Positions 51,460 through 61,407 of a stretch of 64,000 nucleotides of DNA are shown piece after piece. The notes beneath the pieces were generated by a model, which did not search any database, was not told the DNA's origin, and worked only from the letters and a program-made list of their open reading frames with translations. Each line of letters begins with the position of its first letter. The stretch's first letter is position 1. The translations under genes were made by a program, and so were the position numbers. Origin of the DNA: Acidobacteriota bacterium (GTDB taxonomy: Bacteria > Acidobacteriota > Blastocatellia > Pyrinomonadales > Pyrinomonadaceae); contig JAHBSL010000012.1 of NCBI GenBank assembly GCA_019639135.1, positions 1-64,000 on the forward strand, in the 5' to 3' direction.

Positions 51460-54192
51460 CTACTGGCTCTCGGCGGCCTCTTCGGCGATCAGCTTTGCGG
51501 TCCATTGGTCTCGCGGATAGCGGCGCTTCATCAGTGTCGCTATTTCATTTCTAACGTCCATATCATTTCCGCAGCCATACTTCGACCATCCGTTTGCGGT
51601 GTACATCCGGTAGAGAGCCTCGGGAACCCGCCGGTCGTTCGGGGCTCGGGCGGCCCAGGCAAGCACTTGCCGGCCGAGGTATTTTGGAGCGTCGCCGATC
51701 GCTTTCAGTTTTTCGCGTTCGGCCAGTGCGAGCTTCGCGTCTGCGTCAGAAATGAACGCCGGCCTCGGCAGCGTGCTGAGCGAAACCATCTGTGACGTCT
51801 CTTCATCGTAGGTCTCATCGTATTGCTCGCACCACCAATCGTTTAGGTCCCAAACATCGGCGTTGTTATCGGTCTTTCCAAATCCATCCTCGATAAATGG
51901 CGAGAGGATCGGGTTGCGGACAAGCACATAAAGGGCGGCATTTCGCTTCGCGGCGGGTGTAGCCGCCAGATCGACGAACTTCAAGCCCTCGGCAAGCTCC
52001 GGATGGTATTGGGCGACCGTGCCGGAGACCGCGGACATCGTCCGCTGATCATCAAGCAGGACCGCTCGCGTCCAAACGGCAACGGCGAACCGGGACCGAA
52101 GGTATTCGGGCAGTGCAGGCGAACGCGAGGCGGAGAGCATTTGCACGGTCGGGAAATAATAGTTCATCGCCATCGTCGTTCGCGAATCGAACATTACCCG
52201 GTCCTGCCATTGCCGCTCCTGGCGGTAGCGTTCTTCGATCTCACGTTCAAATGCTTCGCGGCCATCTTTATTGTATTCGGGGTCGTAATACTTCTTCTGC
52301 TCTTCGATTATCTCATCGACGGAGCCGAGCGACCCGCTAAAGTCAAAAGCGTAAGCTCGGCGGGCGGCGAAGCGGAAATAGCTGTCGGCATCGGTCGCGA
52401 ACCGCTGGCGAAGTTCCATGAATTGATTGACGCTTGAGATAGGAAGCGTAGCCGAGGCGGCGAGTGCGGCGTCAACGGTCTTCACCGCGTCTGCCGAGCG
52501 GCCGAGCTCGATCTCGAGCCGAGCCCGATTGAACGCGACGGTCGGATATGCGGGCGAGCTCTGCGGAACGCGGGCGGCAGCATCGAGGAGCGTTCCTACG
52601 TCGAACGAAGATTTTCCGGCCTTGCTGATCGCCGCCATCAGCCAGTGCTGGGCGGAGGTCGCCTTAAAGCGTTCGAGCGAGTAGAGATAAGACTGCTCGC
52701 CTGCGATTTGATAGTTGAAGACCCAATCGGTCAGTTCATCAGCGCGAAGGATTTCGGGAAGGATGTCGAGCGAGCGCTCGCGGTCGCCCCAGTAACCGCC
52801 TTCGTAGTCGCTTCCGCCGGTCGAGGGAAATCGGTTGGTATATGCGATCTGCTTTGCATCGAGGACCCGAGCGGCCAACTTCTCATTGAACGCCTCGCCG
52901 ATCGCGGCACGAGCGGCTTCGAGAACCTCTTCGTCGGTTGACTCGACCGGCACGCTGAACTTCCAGTTCGTGGTGAAGTCTTCGGCATAGACGCGAATCG
53001 AGAGCATGCCGGGATCGGAAGATACCTCTTCGTCCGGGTCGCCGGTGCCGGGGTTCCTAAGTTCGCGGTAACGGCGGACGAGAGATCGGTCGTCATACGG
53101 CAGCTTTTCGAGTTGTTCGTCCGTGACCGCGAGAAGGCCTTTTTCACCAAGTGTTCGCTCAAGGTCTCGGATATCGGCTTCGTCGCGTGCCTGGCGCTCG
53201 AACTTGTCCATCAGCCAGCGATAATCGATCAGGTCCTGCCGGAGGTTCGCATTTCCGCCAACGGACGAGAGCCGCTGTGCAAGCTCGCGGACGCGTTCCT
53301 CGGGCCGAAGGCGGTACTTTACAAGTCCGAGCATCCGCTCGGAAGATTCGCTGAATTTGCCGCTGACCGATGCAAAGCGGCGGAGATGGGCCTCGGCGTC
53401 TTCGAGAGCTGCCCGCGAGCGGACGCCATCCTTCCCGAGGCTTGCCTGCCGGATAAGCGTTCGGGCAACGAGGTAATCGGCCGTTTCCTGCCACGGGCTT
53501 TGAAAATCGAGTGCGATGCGGGCGAAGCGTTCCTTCGCTTCGTCGTATTTCATCGAGTAAAAGGCGGCGGCGGCGAGTTGATATTCGCGGTCTTTCTGCA
53601 GCCACTCGGGCATTGACAATGCGACCGGTGAAGGCGAGACCGCACCACTCGAGCAGTTGGAAAAAACGGCGTCCTGCCCGGCGAGCCACTCTTTAACGTT
53701 CGCATCCTCGGAGCCGTGACTTGCGATACGATCCTTAAGTGTTTCGGTAGCCGTTTCGAACGCGTTCACGGCGCAGTTCGGGAAGAAATCGTACCCGCCG
53801 TATTCCCGCTCGGCATAGATGCGGGGCGTTTTTTCTTCCTTGCCGACGACGGCCCTCCGCGCCTCGACCCAAGCTTTTATCGCGTCAAAGTTTTCGCGGT
53901 CGTCGGGCCCTTGATTTCGAAACTCGGCCCGCCATTGCGACATCAGGGCTTCCTGCTCGGGCTGGGTAAAGCCGAAGTTGTTCAGGTACCGATAAGCAAC
54001 AAAGAGCACCGAGCGGGTGAAGGTCGGCTTCACTATGCCGAGATTACCGGCCGCGAAGTCGCGATAGGGAAACTCCGGTGTCTTCCGAACATCAAACAGC
54101 GGGGCCACGTAACCGGGGCCGCAAGGGATGACGTTGATAAAAAAGCTGAGGATCAACCCCAGGCAGGCGGCAAACCGGATAGTTCGTTTCAT
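51460..54192 (-). CDS. Large secreted hypothetical protein (910 aa)
   Basis: Signal peptide MKRTIRFAACLGLILSFFINVIPCG; the Cys in PCGPGYV could be lipidated or disulfide-bonded. Beyond that there is no recognised catalytic motif. Long stretches are helical with TPR-like spacing (YQLAAAAFYSMKYDEAKERFARIAL; SSPAYPTVAFNRARLEIELGRSADAV). Length and composition suggest an envelope scaffold. Function unknown. It lies between a lipoprotein gene and the frr-pyrH-tsf-rpsB group. Confidence 0.65.
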   Translation of the reverse strand: MKRTIRFAACLGLILSFFINVIPCGPGYVAPLFDVRKTPEFPYRDFAAGNLGIVKPTFTRSVLFVAYRYLNNFGFTQPEQEALMSQWRAEFRNQGPDDRENFDAIKAWVEARRAVVGKEEKTPRIYAEREYGGYDFFPNCAVNAFETATETLKDRIASHGSEDANVKEWLAGQDAVFSNCSSGAVSPSPVALSMPEWLQKDREYQLAAAAFYSMKYDEAKERFARIALDFQSPWQETADYLVARTLIRQASLGKDGVRSRAALEDAEAHLRRFASVSGKFSESSERMLGLVKYRLRPEERVRELAQRLSSVGGNANLRQDLIDYRWLMDKFERQARDEADIRDLERTLGEKGLLAVTDEQLEKLPYDDRSLVRRYRELRNPGTGDPDEEVSSDPGMLSIRVYAEDFTTNWKFSVPVESTDEEVLEAARAAIGEAFNEKLAARVLDAKQIAYTNRFPSTGGSDYEGGYWGDRERSLDILPEILRADELTDWVFNYQIAGEQSYLYSLERFKATSAQHWLMAAISKAGKSSFDVGTLLDAAARVPQSSPAYPTVAFNRARLEIELGRSADAVKTVDAALAASATLPISSVNQFMELRQRFATDADSYFRFAARRAYAFDFSGSLGSVDEIIEEQKKYYDPEYNKDGREAFEREIEERYRQERQWQDRVMFDSRTTMAMNYYFPTVQMLSASRSPALPEYLRSRFAVAVWTRAVLLDDQRTMSAVSGTVAQYHPELAEGLKFVDLAATPAAKRNAALYVLVRNPILSPFIEDGFGKTDNNADVWDLNDWWCEQYDETYDEETSQMVSLSTLPRPAFISDADAKLALAEREKLKAIGDAPKYLGRQVLAWAARAPNDRRVPEALYRMYTANGWSKYGCGNDMDVRNEIATLMKRRYPRDQWTAKLIAEEAAESQ

Positions 54193-54257
54193 AGCAGTTA
54201 ACGGTGAGCGAGGAACGCTGCGACGCTAACCACTATAACCGAAAATCGGGCATCGAG

Positions 54258-54298
54258 AAAGAGAAAGGCCCCGCGAGTTGTTCTCGCGAGGCCCGAAA
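54258..54298 (-). terminator. Intrinsic terminator after frr
   Basis: On the minus strand GGGCCTCGCGAG and CTCGCGGGGCC pair around AACAA, followed by TTTCTCTTTC. Confidence 0.85.
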
Positions 54299-54317
54299 AG
54301 CGATCTGTTTGAAATGA

Positions 54318-54878
54318 CTAAACGCTCATGATCTCATGTTCCTTGTTCTTTGCAAGTTCATCGATCGTGGCGATGTATTTATTGGTCAGCTTCTGGACCT
54401 CATCAAGGCCGAAACGCTCGTCGTCCTCAGAGACCTCTTTGTCCTTAAGCATTTTCTTGAGCACGTCGTTCGAATGGTGGCGAACGTTGCGGACCGCGAC
54501 GCGGTGCTCCTCGGCGATCTCGCCGACCTGCTTGGCAAGCTGCTTACGGCGTTCCTCGTTGAGCGGCGGAATCGGAAGACGGATCACCTTACCGTCGTTC
54601 GAGGGGTTAAGCCCCAGGTTCGCGGAGATGATCGCTTTTTCGACCGCTCCGAGCTGCGAGATGTCCCAAGGCTGAACCGTGAGCATCTGCGGCTCGGGCA
54701 CGGCGACCGATGCCATCTGGTTGAGCGGCGTCGGTGATCCGTAATAATCAACTACGACGGTATCGAGCAGGCCGACTGTCGCGCGACCGGTCCGTACGTT
54801 CGAGAGCTTTCGCTTGAAGTCCTCGACAACGGACTCCATCTTCGGTGCAGTATCTTTCAAAACGCTGTCAACACTCAT
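54318..54878 (-). CDS. frr: Ribosome recycling factor
   Basis: 186 aa from ATG 54878, the family's usual length; a TTG at 54896 is also in frame and overlaps the pyrH stop. Motifs: DFKRKLSNVRTGRAT, VDYYGSPTPLNQMASVAVPE, and LTNKYIATIDELAKNKEHEIM. It splits post-termination ribosomes with EF-G. Last of the rpsB-tsf-pyrH-frr group. Confidence 0.97.
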   Translation of the reverse strand: MSVDSVLKDTAPKMESVVEDFKRKLSNVRTGRATVGLLDTVVVDYYGSPTPLNQMASVAVPEPQMLTVQPWDISQLGAVEKAIISANLGLNPSNDGKVIRLPIPPLNEERRKQLAKQVGEIAEEHRVAVRNVRHHSNDVLKKMLKDKEVSEDDERFGLDEVQKLTNKYIATIDELAKNKEHEIMSV

Positions 54879-54892
54879 AATTTTTTCGTGGT

Positions 54893-55630
54893 TCAAGCGG
54901 TGGCGGTTTCTTGGCCGTTGGTGACGAGCGTACCGACGGTGAGGTCGCCGCAGACCGCTTTGATGATATTGCCCGGCTGGGTCATGTTAAAGACCATTAT
55001 CGGAAGGTTGTTGTCCATGCAAAGCGAGATGGCGGATGCATCCATCACCTTAAGCCGCTTTTCGAGGACCTCCTGATAGGTGATCCGGTCAAACTTTTCT
55101 GCCTCGAGGAAGATCTTCGGGTCGGCCGAATAGATCCCGTCAACCTTGGTCGCCTTAAAGATGACGTCAACGCCGAGCTCGCACGCACGCAGGGCTGCTG
55201 CCGAATCGGTCGTGAAATACGGGTTGCCAGTGCCGGCAGCGAAGATGACGACGCGTTTCTTCTCAAGGTGCCGGATGGCACGCCGGCGGATAAAGGGCTC
55301 GGCAAGCTGTGGTATATCGATGGCCGACATCGCCCGCGTGTAAACACCGAGCTTTTCGAGTGCGTCCTGCAAGACGACGGCGTTCATCACAGTCGCCAGC
55401 ATCCCGATGTAGTCGGCGGCCGTCCGATCCATGTTGCCGGCCGATTTCGAAACGCCGCGGAAGATATTCCCTCCGCCGACGACGATGGCAACCTCGACAC
55501 CGAGGTCGTGAACCGCTTTGACCTCGCGGGCGACCTCCTCGGCAACCTTGGTGTCAATGCCGTAGCTCTCCGAGCCCATGAGGGCCTCGCCGGAAAGCTT
55601 GAGGAGGATGCGGTTGAAAACGGGTTTCAT
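54893..55630 (-). CDS. pyrH: UMP kinase
   Basis: 245 aa from ATG 55630 ([19 protein letters not shown]); the frame is open upstream through repeat DNA to 55705. Amino-acid kinase fold: [32 protein letters not shown], and [16 protein letters not shown]. It phosphorylates UMP in pyrimidine synthesis. The upstream gap to tsf is filled with a repeat. Confidence 0.97.
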   Translation of the reverse strand: MKPVFNRILLKLSGEALMGSESYGIDTKVAEEVAREVKAVHDLGVEVAIVVGGGNIFRGVSKSAGNMDRTAADYIGMLATVMNAVVLQDALEKLGVYTRAMSAIDIPQLAEPFIRRRAIRHLEKKRVVIFAAGTGNPYFTTDSAAALRACELGVDVIFKATKVDGIYSADPKIFLEAEKFDRITYQEVLEKRLKVMDASAISLCMDNNLPIMVFNMTQPGNIIKAVCGDLTVGTLVTNGQETATA

Positions 55631-55635
55631 AGTTC

Positions 55636-55712
55636 TCGAAAGTTGCGAAGTTTCGAAGTTGCGAAGTTTCGAAGTTAACTTCTTGTAACTTCGCAACCCT
55701 CGCAACTTCGCA
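55636..55712. repeat. Palindromic GTTGCGAAGTTTCGAAG repeat between tsf and pyrH
   Basis: Steps of AAGTTGCGAAGTTTCGAAG and their inverted form CTTCGCAACCCTCGCAAC, ending about 5 bases before the tsf stop codon. The same GTTGCGAAG motif follows cphA at 24105. Confidence 0.85.
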
Positions 55713-55716
55713 ACTC

Positions 55717-56379
55717 TTAACCGACCATCGATGCCACTTCGGCGGCAAAGTCGTCCTGCTTTTTCTCGATACCTTCGCCCATTTTGTAACGGGTAAAGCG
55801 GCGGATGGTGATGTTCTCCTTGATCGAAGCGATCTTCTCGGTGACGAGCTCGCCGACGGTCTTCGACGGATCTTTCACGAAGGGCTGATCAAGCAGGACC
55901 GATTCCTCAAAGAACTTGTTGAGCCGGCCTTCGATGATCTTGTCGAGAACGTCGTCGGGCTTGTTAGCGTTCTTCGGATCGTTCTTGAGCTGCTCGCGAA
56001 GGATATCGCGTTCCTTTTCGAGTTCGGCTGTCGGAACCTCATCGCGATTGACGAAGCGCGGATCGGAGGCTGCGATATGCATCGCAACATCTTTGACCAG
56101 TTGCTGAAATTCATCTCCGCGGGCGACGAAGTCACTCTCGCAATTGATCTCGACGATGACGCCCACCTTGCCGCCCATGTGGATGTAAGATCCGACGACG
56201 CCTTCGGCCGTTACGCGTCCTGCCTTTTTACCGGCAGTCGCCATTCCTTTTTTTCGCAGGATCTCGATCGCAGCCGCCTCGTCGCCATTTGCTTCGACGA
56301 GTGCGTTCTTGCAATCGATCATTCCTGCCCCGGTCTTTTCACGCAGTTCCTTGACTGCACTTGCTGTGATCTCTGCCAT
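55717..56379 (-). CDS. tsf: Translation elongation factor Ts
   Basis: 220 aa from ATG 56379. Nucleotide exchange factor of EF-Tu. Begins [27 protein letters not shown], the UBA-like N-domain; core [28 protein letters not shown]. It is shorter than the E. coli protein (283), as in many bacteria with one core subdomain. Upstream is rpsB, with a terminator-like hairpin between. Confidence 0.96.
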   Translation of the reverse strand: MAEITASAVKELREKTGAGMIDCKNALVEANGDEAAAIEILRKKGMATAGKKAGRVTAEGVVGSYIHMGGKVGVIVEINCESDFVARGDEFQQLVKDVAMHIAASDPRFVNRDEVPTAELEKERDILREQLKNDPKNANKPDDVLDKIIEGRLNKFFEESVLLDQPFVKDPSKTVGELVTEKIASIKENITIRRFTRYKMGEGIEKKQDDFAAEVASMVG

Positions 56380-56465
56380 TATTAAACTCCAATAGATCCG
56401 GCGGGAAACCACCCGCCTGTTCGTTTGAAAAATTGCACGGTGCGAATGATCGCCCCGAACCTGTT

Positions 56466-56518
56466 AAAAAAAGCGTAGCCAACTTACTCAAAAGAGGAAA
56501 CGGCCACGCTTGATAAAA
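56466..56518 (-). terminator. Terminator-like hairpin between rpsB and tsf
   Basis: On the minus strand AGCGTGGCC pairs with GGCTACGCT (one G-T pair) around a 21-base loop, then seven T. It may attenuate read-through from rpsB to tsf. Confidence 0.75.
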
Positions 56519-56531
56519 AGTGTTAGTCTTC

Positions 56532-57461
56532 TTAGCTGGCTGCGGCTTCGTTCGATTCCTCAGCGGCGGTTTCAGCCGTCGCTGGCTCATCTGCCGTAGC
56601 CTCAGCGACCGCATCGGTCTCAGCCGAGACCGCTTCTTCCTCTTCCTCTACGACCGTATCGTCGTCATCGGGGTCGGCAAGCCCGGCCTTTGCAAGCGTT
56701 GCCGCGATGTCGATCTGATCTTCACCGGCTTCTTCTTCAACCGGTTGCGGAGCAATGACGCCGCCTTCGGTGCCGATCTGGCGGCCTTCGAGGATCGCAT
56801 CGGCTATCCGCGAGGCAAATAGGCGGATCGCACGCAGGGCGTCGTCGTTGCCCGGAATGACGTGGTCGATGCCCTCAGGCGAGCAATTCGTGTCAACGAC
56901 AGCAACTATCGGGATGCCGAGCCGGTTCGCTTCCTTGACGGCAATGTCTTCCTTGCGGACGTCGATGATGAAGAGCATATCCGGCAGGCCATTCATGTCC
57001 TTGATGCCGGCGAGGTTCTTCATCAGGCCTTCGTGCTCGCGGTCGAGCTTGAGACGCTCTTTCTTTGTCAGCATCTCAAAACGGCCGTCCTCGCGCATTG
57101 CCTCGATGTCCTTGAGCTTCTGGATCGACTTCTGAACGGTCTGGAAGTTCGTCAGAAGGCCGCCGAGCCAACGGTTATTGACGTAATACTGTTCACAGCG
57201 TTCGGCTTCCTCCTTGATCGCATCTTGCGCCTGACGCTTGGTGCCGACGAAAAGCACTTTCTGGTTCGGCCGCTCGGCGAGCGATTCCTGAACGAAAGTC
57301 AGGGCGTCGCGGAAAAGCTTCTGGGTCTTTTGAAGGTCAATAATATAAATGCCGTTGCGCTCGCCAAAGATGTATTCCTTCATCTTCGGGTTCCAACGGC
57401 GGACCTGGTGACCAAAGTGAACTCCTGCTTCAAGGAGTTCTTTCATCGTAACTGTAGCCAA
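56532..57461 (-). CDS. rpsB: 30S ribosomal protein S2
   Basis: 309 aa. Begins [44 protein letters not shown]. Family motifs [11 protein letters not shown] and [30 protein letters not shown] follow. The last 70 residues form a Glu/Ala-rich acidic extension ([15 protein letters not shown]...), longer than in most S2 proteins. First of the rpsB-tsf-pyrH-frr group. Confidence 0.97.
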   Translation of the reverse strand: MATVTMKELLEAGVHFGHQVRRWNPKMKEYIFGERNGIYIIDLQKTQKLFRDALTFVQESLAERPNQKVLFVGTKRQAQDAIKEEAERCEQYYVNNRWLGGLLTNFQTVQKSIQKLKDIEAMREDGRFEMLTKKERLKLDREHEGLMKNLAGIKDMNGLPDMLFIIDVRKEDIAVKEANRLGIPIVAVVDTNCSPEGIDHVIPGNDDALRAIRLFASRIADAILEGRQIGTEGGVIAPQPVEEEAGEDQIDIAATLAKAGLADPDDDDTVVEEEEEAVSAETDAVAEATADEPATAETAAEESNEAAAS

Positions 57462-57544
57462 AACTTATATCTCCTGTATTTTCTGGTTTATGTACTCGCC
57501 GGAAACTTATCGATAAACCAAGGAGTTCCGGCGATGGATTAAAA

Positions 57545-57622
57545 GTTCGTCAATCGTGAATCGTAAATTGTGAATAGCTCGCGGTGCTCGCTTTTCTATT
57601 TACGATTTACAATTCACTATTC
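57545..57622. repeat. Inverted AATCGTGAATCGTAAATTG repeat behind rpsI
   Basis: A left arm reading AATCGTAAATTGTGAATAG and a right arm CTATTTACGATTTACAATTC form a long inverted repeat around GCTCGCGGTGCTCGC. The right end touches the rpsI stop codon. Confidence 0.8.
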
Positions 57623-57623
57623 A

Positions 57624-58016
57624 CTAACGCTTCGAGAACTGGAACCGCTTACGGGCTCCTTTTTGTCCGTACTTTTTGCGTTCCTTCTGCCGCGGGTCGC
57701 GGGTAACGAGGCCCGCTTTCTTGAGCGTCGGGCGAAGGTCGGCGTTAAACTCCATAAGGGCACGCGTGATGCCGTGGCGAACCGCTCCGGCCTGGCCGGC
57801 CTGTCCGCCGCCATCGACCGTTACGAGAATGTCGAACTTGCCGATCGTATCGGTGAGGCTAAGCGGCTGACGGATGATCATCCGCAGGGCCTCATTCGGA
57901 AAATAATTCTCAAAGTCGCGATGGTTGACCTTGATCGCGCCCGAGCCGGGGCGAAGGTAAACGCGAGCGGTAGAGGTTTTGCGGCGGCCGGTGCCGTAAT
58001 ACTGAATATCTGCCAT
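57624..58016 (-). CDS. rpsI: 30S ribosomal protein S9
   Basis: 130 aa. [19 protein letters not shown] at the start; [19 protein letters not shown]; the C-terminal tail [17 protein letters not shown] enters the decoding region. Pairs with rplM upstream in the usual order. Confidence 0.97.
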   Translation of the reverse strand: MADIQYYGTGRRKTSTARVYLRPGSGAIKVNHRDFENYFPNEALRMIIRQPLSLTDTIGKFDILVTVDGGGQAGQAGAVRHGITRALMEFNADLRPTLKKAGLVTRDPRQKERKKYGQKGARKRFQFSKR

Positions 58017-58071
58017 TGTATTAGTCGTCGGTTGTCAGTGGCCGGTGGTCAGCAGGACCGCGGCCAAGCCG

Positions 58072-58515
58072 TTATTTCGTTACAATCTCCACAACTTCTG
58101 GTTTCTGTGCGGCGTGGCGATGATCGGCATCCGCGTAAACCTTCAATTTCTTTGCCATTGCCTTGCCGAGCTTGGTCTTCGGGAGCATGCCTTTGACGGC
58201 GATCTCGATGATCCGCTCGGGCTTTTGCTCGAGCATATCCTTGACCGAAACCTCGCGGAGGCCGCCCGGATAGAGCGTGTGGCGGCGATACATTTTCTGG
58301 TCGTTCTTGGAGCCCTTGAAAACGGCGTTGCGGGCGTTGATCACGATTACGTGGTCACCCATGTCCATGAACGGCGTGTATGCCGGATTGTTCTTGCCGG
58401 AGAGGATGCGAGCCACTTCGGTCGCGAGACGGCCGACGGTCTTGCCGCTGGCATCTACAACGAACCATTTCTTGGACTCAGCCAAACCCTTTCCGCTAGG
58501 AAAATATGTACTCAT
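58072..58515 (-). CDS. rplM: 50S ribosomal protein L13
   Basis: 147 aa from ATG 58515 ([24 protein letters not shown]), after which [22 protein letters not shown] and GDHVIVINA are diagnostic. It ends with EIVTK. The 55-base gap to rpsI holds a GTTGTCAGTGGCCGGTGGTC low-complexity stretch of dispersed-repeat type. Confidence 0.97.
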   Translation of the reverse strand: MSTYFPSGKGLAESKKWFVVDASGKTVGRLATEVARILSGKNNPAYTPFMDMGDHVIVINARNAVFKGSKNDQKMYRRHTLYPGGLREVSVKDMLEQKPERIIEIAVKGMLPKTKLGKAMAKKLKVYADADHRHAAQKPEVVEIVTK

Positions 58516-58584
58516 AACAGCCTGCACTGATAGCGTTCTTCGCAAAAAAGCGAACCCTTAGAGTATCTAAACAGGTTGTCAAGG

Positions 58585-59133
58585 TCAAGTGCGGAAACGC
58601 GGGGCGGCGAGCAGGATGCCGACGATCGATTTTGCGTCGCGGATATCGCCACGATCGACCATTTCAAGCAGGGCAGGGAAGGAATGGCGTTCGATGGTCA
58701 GGATCTCGTCTTCTTCAAGCTTTTGGCCGACCTCGGTAAGGCCGGTGGCGAGGAAGACGTGCATCTTTTCGGTAAGAAAGCCGGGCGAGACGAAAAACTC
58801 GGTAAGCTTTTCGATCGTTTCGGCACGGACGCCGATCTCTTCTTCGAGTTCGCGGCGGGCTCCTTCGAGCGGGTCTTCGCCGGATTCGAGCGTCCCGGCG
58901 GCGAGTTCAAGAAGCGTTTCGCCCGCCGCATGGCGATATTGCCGAACAAGCGCCGCCGTGCCATCCGCAAACACCGGCAAGATCACCGCACTCCCGCCGT
59001 GGACAACAATATCCCGGTCATACTCAACATCACCCTCCCGCACCCGATCAATGCGGATATCAAAGACCTTGCCGGTGTAAATGGTTTTGGAAGAGAATGC
59101 GCGAGGTAAATCGCGATTTGGATTATTCGACAT
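58585..59133 (-). CDS. NUDIX hydrolase (ADP-ribose pyrophosphatase-like)
   Basis: 182 aa from ATG 59133. The NUDIX box is complete: G80, E86, R94, E95, E98, E99, G101 within AAGTLESGEDPLEGARREL and EEEIG. The N-terminal strand set (DIVVHGGSAVILPVF) and the TEKMHVFLA segment fit ADP-ribose pyrophosphatases. It overlaps the end of the first A-type gene by 11 bases and so may be the last gene of that operon. Confidence 0.9.
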   Translation of the reverse strand: MSNNPNRDLPRAFSSKTIYTGKVFDIRIDRVREGDVEYDRDIVVHGGSAVILPVFADGTAALVRQYRHAAGETLLELAAGTLESGEDPLEGARRELEEEIGVRAETIEKLTEFFVSPGFLTEKMHVFLATGLTEVGQKLEEDEILTIERHSFPALLEMVDRGDIRDAKSIVGILLAAPRFRT

Positions 59134-59842
59134 TATGAAACAAGATCGTCTCCGTCCAATACGAAATGTCGCCCTCATTTACTAATAGGTTACCGTGCGG
59201 AGTCCACACATCACGAAGTGCGAAGAATAGATGTTCGCCCTCTTTGTACTTCTTGAATGAGAGGAAATATTCGACCTTAAACGAGGCATGTTCGGGATAA
59301 GCTTTGTAATCTGTCGGGTCGCACTTCGCGGGGGTTTTGTTCGAGTCGTTAACAAACTTGAACCCGTTGCGAACTAAAATTAATGAGCGAAACTCTCGAA
59401 ATGCTCCAGGCTGGATCACTTGCCATCCGTCTGATGGCCTCGAATCTTTCGCCGTTGACGCTTTCGTGAATAAACGTATCAGGTCTTGCAAACGGTCATA
59501 ATCCAAAGCGGTTGCGGTACCAAACGGATCATCCAGATATGGATCAAACGTTAGGACCTCACCATTGATTGATTCTTCCTCGCCTACCCGAAAAGTTGAC
59601 GAGAAACGGACACGCGTCTTGAAGGCATGGTTAGGCTCTAGGACAATAACGGGCTCATCGCCGGAATTGTAAAACTGCATCAATAAAGTGACCGCCGCGT
59701 AAGGCCTTTCGTACGCACAGCCTACATCGATACTTACAACAGTTCCAGATAATTTCAGCTTCGGATTTGCAAGCCCGGTCGTTGAGCATACCGCAATTGA
59801 CAACAATACGCATAGCAAAGCTAATTTCAAGGAAAACCTCAT
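59123..59842 (-). CDS. A-type exported protein, copy 1 (239 aa)
   Basis: Signal peptide MRFSLKLALLCVLLSIAVCSTTGLA. The mature protein begins KLKLSGTVVSIDVGC and shares with copies at 60633 and 62512 the block MQFYNSGDEPVIVLEP (a beta-sandwich-like strand pair). It also shares the C-terminal FKVEYFLSFKKYKEGE...LRDVW...HGNLLVNEGDISYWTETILF. No named family. Start codon one base after the stop of the B-type gene at 59844, so coupled to it. Confidence 0.75.
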   Translation of the reverse strand: MRFSLKLALLCVLLSIAVCSTTGLANPKLKLSGTVVSIDVGCAYERPYAAVTLLMQFYNSGDEPVIVLEPNHAFKTRVRFSSTFRVGEEESINGEVLTFDPYLDDPFGTATALDYDRLQDLIRLFTKASTAKDSRPSDGWQVIQPGAFREFRSLILVRNGFKFVNDSNKTPAKCDPTDYKAYPEHASFKVEYFLSFKKYKEGEHLFFALRDVWTPHGNLLVNEGDISYWTETILFHNVE

Positions 59843-59843
59843 T

Positions 59844-60611
59844 TCATGGCCTCGGCGGGTCGTAGGTGGAATATCTTGTGTAAACGTCGTCTAAGCTCAT
59901 TTTACGCCTGTAGGTCTCAACCCAGCGATCACGACGCAAAATACGGACGGTTAGCTCTGCACCGGTATCCACACTTGCAAACTCCCTAAGTTCGTCACCT
60001 TCAAGCCGAAGAAAGACGGTGCTGGTCGAACCGTGAAACATCCACGAATCAAGACAATCAAGCTTTTTGTTGTATTCCAAATTTGGATACTCCGCCGAGT
60101 TCTTGATGTGAACAAGTTCGTCTTTACTATGGTCGTAAATGAGAAGTGTTCTTAATTCGTTTGCCCCGCGGGCCGCTGTGCTTGAAACAAAAGTTAAATC
60201 ACCGAATCCGTCATTGTTAAAGTCCTTTATCTCGGGGCTACAGTCCATGAGATTATCTCGCGTCAACTTGAACGACTGGCGTATTATCCAGCTGCCGTCT
60301 TTTGTTCTCGAAAGGAAGTCGATATCGGCGGTCTTATTGCTTCCGCGACCAATGCACCTCATTTCAACCTTGTTTTTTCGCTGCCGACCAATTCGCTTGT
60401 CGTCAGCAAAGTACTCGACGTAATCGTCCTTGCTTTCCCCTGAATTTAGTTGGGGTTTTTCTTCAGACGAATTATCGACTGCGAGGGAAGGTCCGCCGCT
60501 CGCACCAGTTTCGCTAAGAGCGACGTTGTTAATGTTGAGGAAATAAGCCGCAAGACTCCCGACCAAAAGAGCCGCCAGAAATGCGATATATCCGATTGCC
60601 CAGCGTTTCAT
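59844..60611 (-). CDS. B-type anchored protein with FG-GAP-like loop, copy 1 (255 aa)
   Basis: ATG at 60611 (MKRWAIGYIAFLAALLVGSLAAYF) gives one N-terminal transmembrane anchor; a GTG at 60623 is also possible. The rest is outside the membrane and mostly beta. KDFNNDGFGDLTFVS is a DxDxDGxxD-type calcium loop as in FG-GAP/VCBS repeats. Two Cys pairs may form disulfides. It sits between A-type genes, 9-21 bases after one and 1 base before the next. Function unknown. Confidence 0.7.
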   Translation of the reverse strand: MKRWAIGYIAFLAALLVGSLAAYFLNINNVALSETGASGGPSLAVDNSSEEKPQLNSGESKDDYVEYFADDKRIGRQRKNKVEMRCIGRGSNKTADIDFLSRTKDGSWIIRQSFKLTRDNLMDCSPEIKDFNNDGFGDLTFVSSTAARGANELRTLLIYDHSKDELVHIKNSAEYPNLEYNKKLDCLDSWMFHGSTSTVFLRLEGDELREFASVDTGAELTVRILRRDRWVETYRRKMSLDDVYTRYSTYDPPRP

Positions 60612-60632
60612 AATTTTCGTCACCCCATTGGT

Positions 60633-61352
60633 TTACTTGTCAAAGGGTATCTGTTCAGAGAAAAAGTAATATGTGCCGTTCTTTCCCACTGGCAGATCGC
60701 CGAAGCGGCGCCAGCGTGTGCTGAGTTTTTCCAGAAAATCCGGGTCTTCCACGTATGGCAAGAAGGAAAATTCGTATTCGAGAACGAAAAAATCCGGTCG
60801 ATCCGTGTTTGAACAGGTATTCTTCGGTATATCACCTTTGACGGCCGGGTGGATCGGGGTCAACCAACTATGGCTGATGATCGGATAGGCGATGGACTCC
60901 TCGAATCGGAATGATTTTCCAGGCTCGACGATCGTTGTTAGGTTTGGTGGAGGCCGGTCACGGTCAAAGTCTGAAGCAAAATCCCTGAACGGCGCTAGAT
61001 TTTTCTTGTGGTTCTTAGCCGGAATCTTGAAGGCACTCAGATCCCAGCCGCCCTCATAGTCGGGGCCACACACGCGAAAAAAGAAAGCCGTATTCAGAAG
61101 TCCCGTTCCGAAAGCTAATGTTGGGTTTATCAGGATCACCGGCCGGTCGCTGTTATTAATGAACTCCATCATTATCGTTCGCTGATTGAACTCTTGGCCA
61201 TCCTCAACGTACGGAGTACCCGGGTCAAGGGCGATACCGCGAAGAACGAGCTTTGACTTATTTGTGTCTTGTGCTTTTGCAGTTGAAAAGCTGAACAACG
61301 TAATGAAAACGGAAATCAGAAGCGTGCATGCCTTCTTGTAGGTGGTCTTCAT
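60633..61352 (-). CDS. A-type exported protein, copy 2 (239 aa)
   Basis: ATG at 61352 begins MKTTYKKACTLLISVFITLF, a signal peptide ending in AKAQ. Homologous to the other A-type proteins: KSKLVLRGIALDPG, MMEFINNSDRPVILINP, VEPGKSFRFEESI, and a closing FFVLEYEFSFLPYVEDPDFL. A Cys in FRVCGPDYEGG and another in PKNTCSNTD may pair. Immediately upstream of B-type copy 1. Confidence 0.75.
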   Translation of the reverse strand: MKTTYKKACTLLISVFITLFSFSTAKAQDTNKSKLVLRGIALDPGTPYVEDGQEFNQRTIMMEFINNSDRPVILINPTLAFGTGLLNTAFFFRVCGPDYEGGWDLSAFKIPAKNHKKNLAPFRDFASDFDRDRPPPNLTTIVEPGKSFRFEESIAYPIISHSWLTPIHPAVKGDIPKNTCSNTDRPDFFVLEYEFSFLPYVEDPDFLEKLSTRWRRFGDLPVGKNGTYYFFSEQIPFDK

Positions 61353-61407
61353 TTGATGCCTCCAAATCGTGCCTGAACCGATCATTTCCCCGAAACTGCC
61401 GTTCAAC

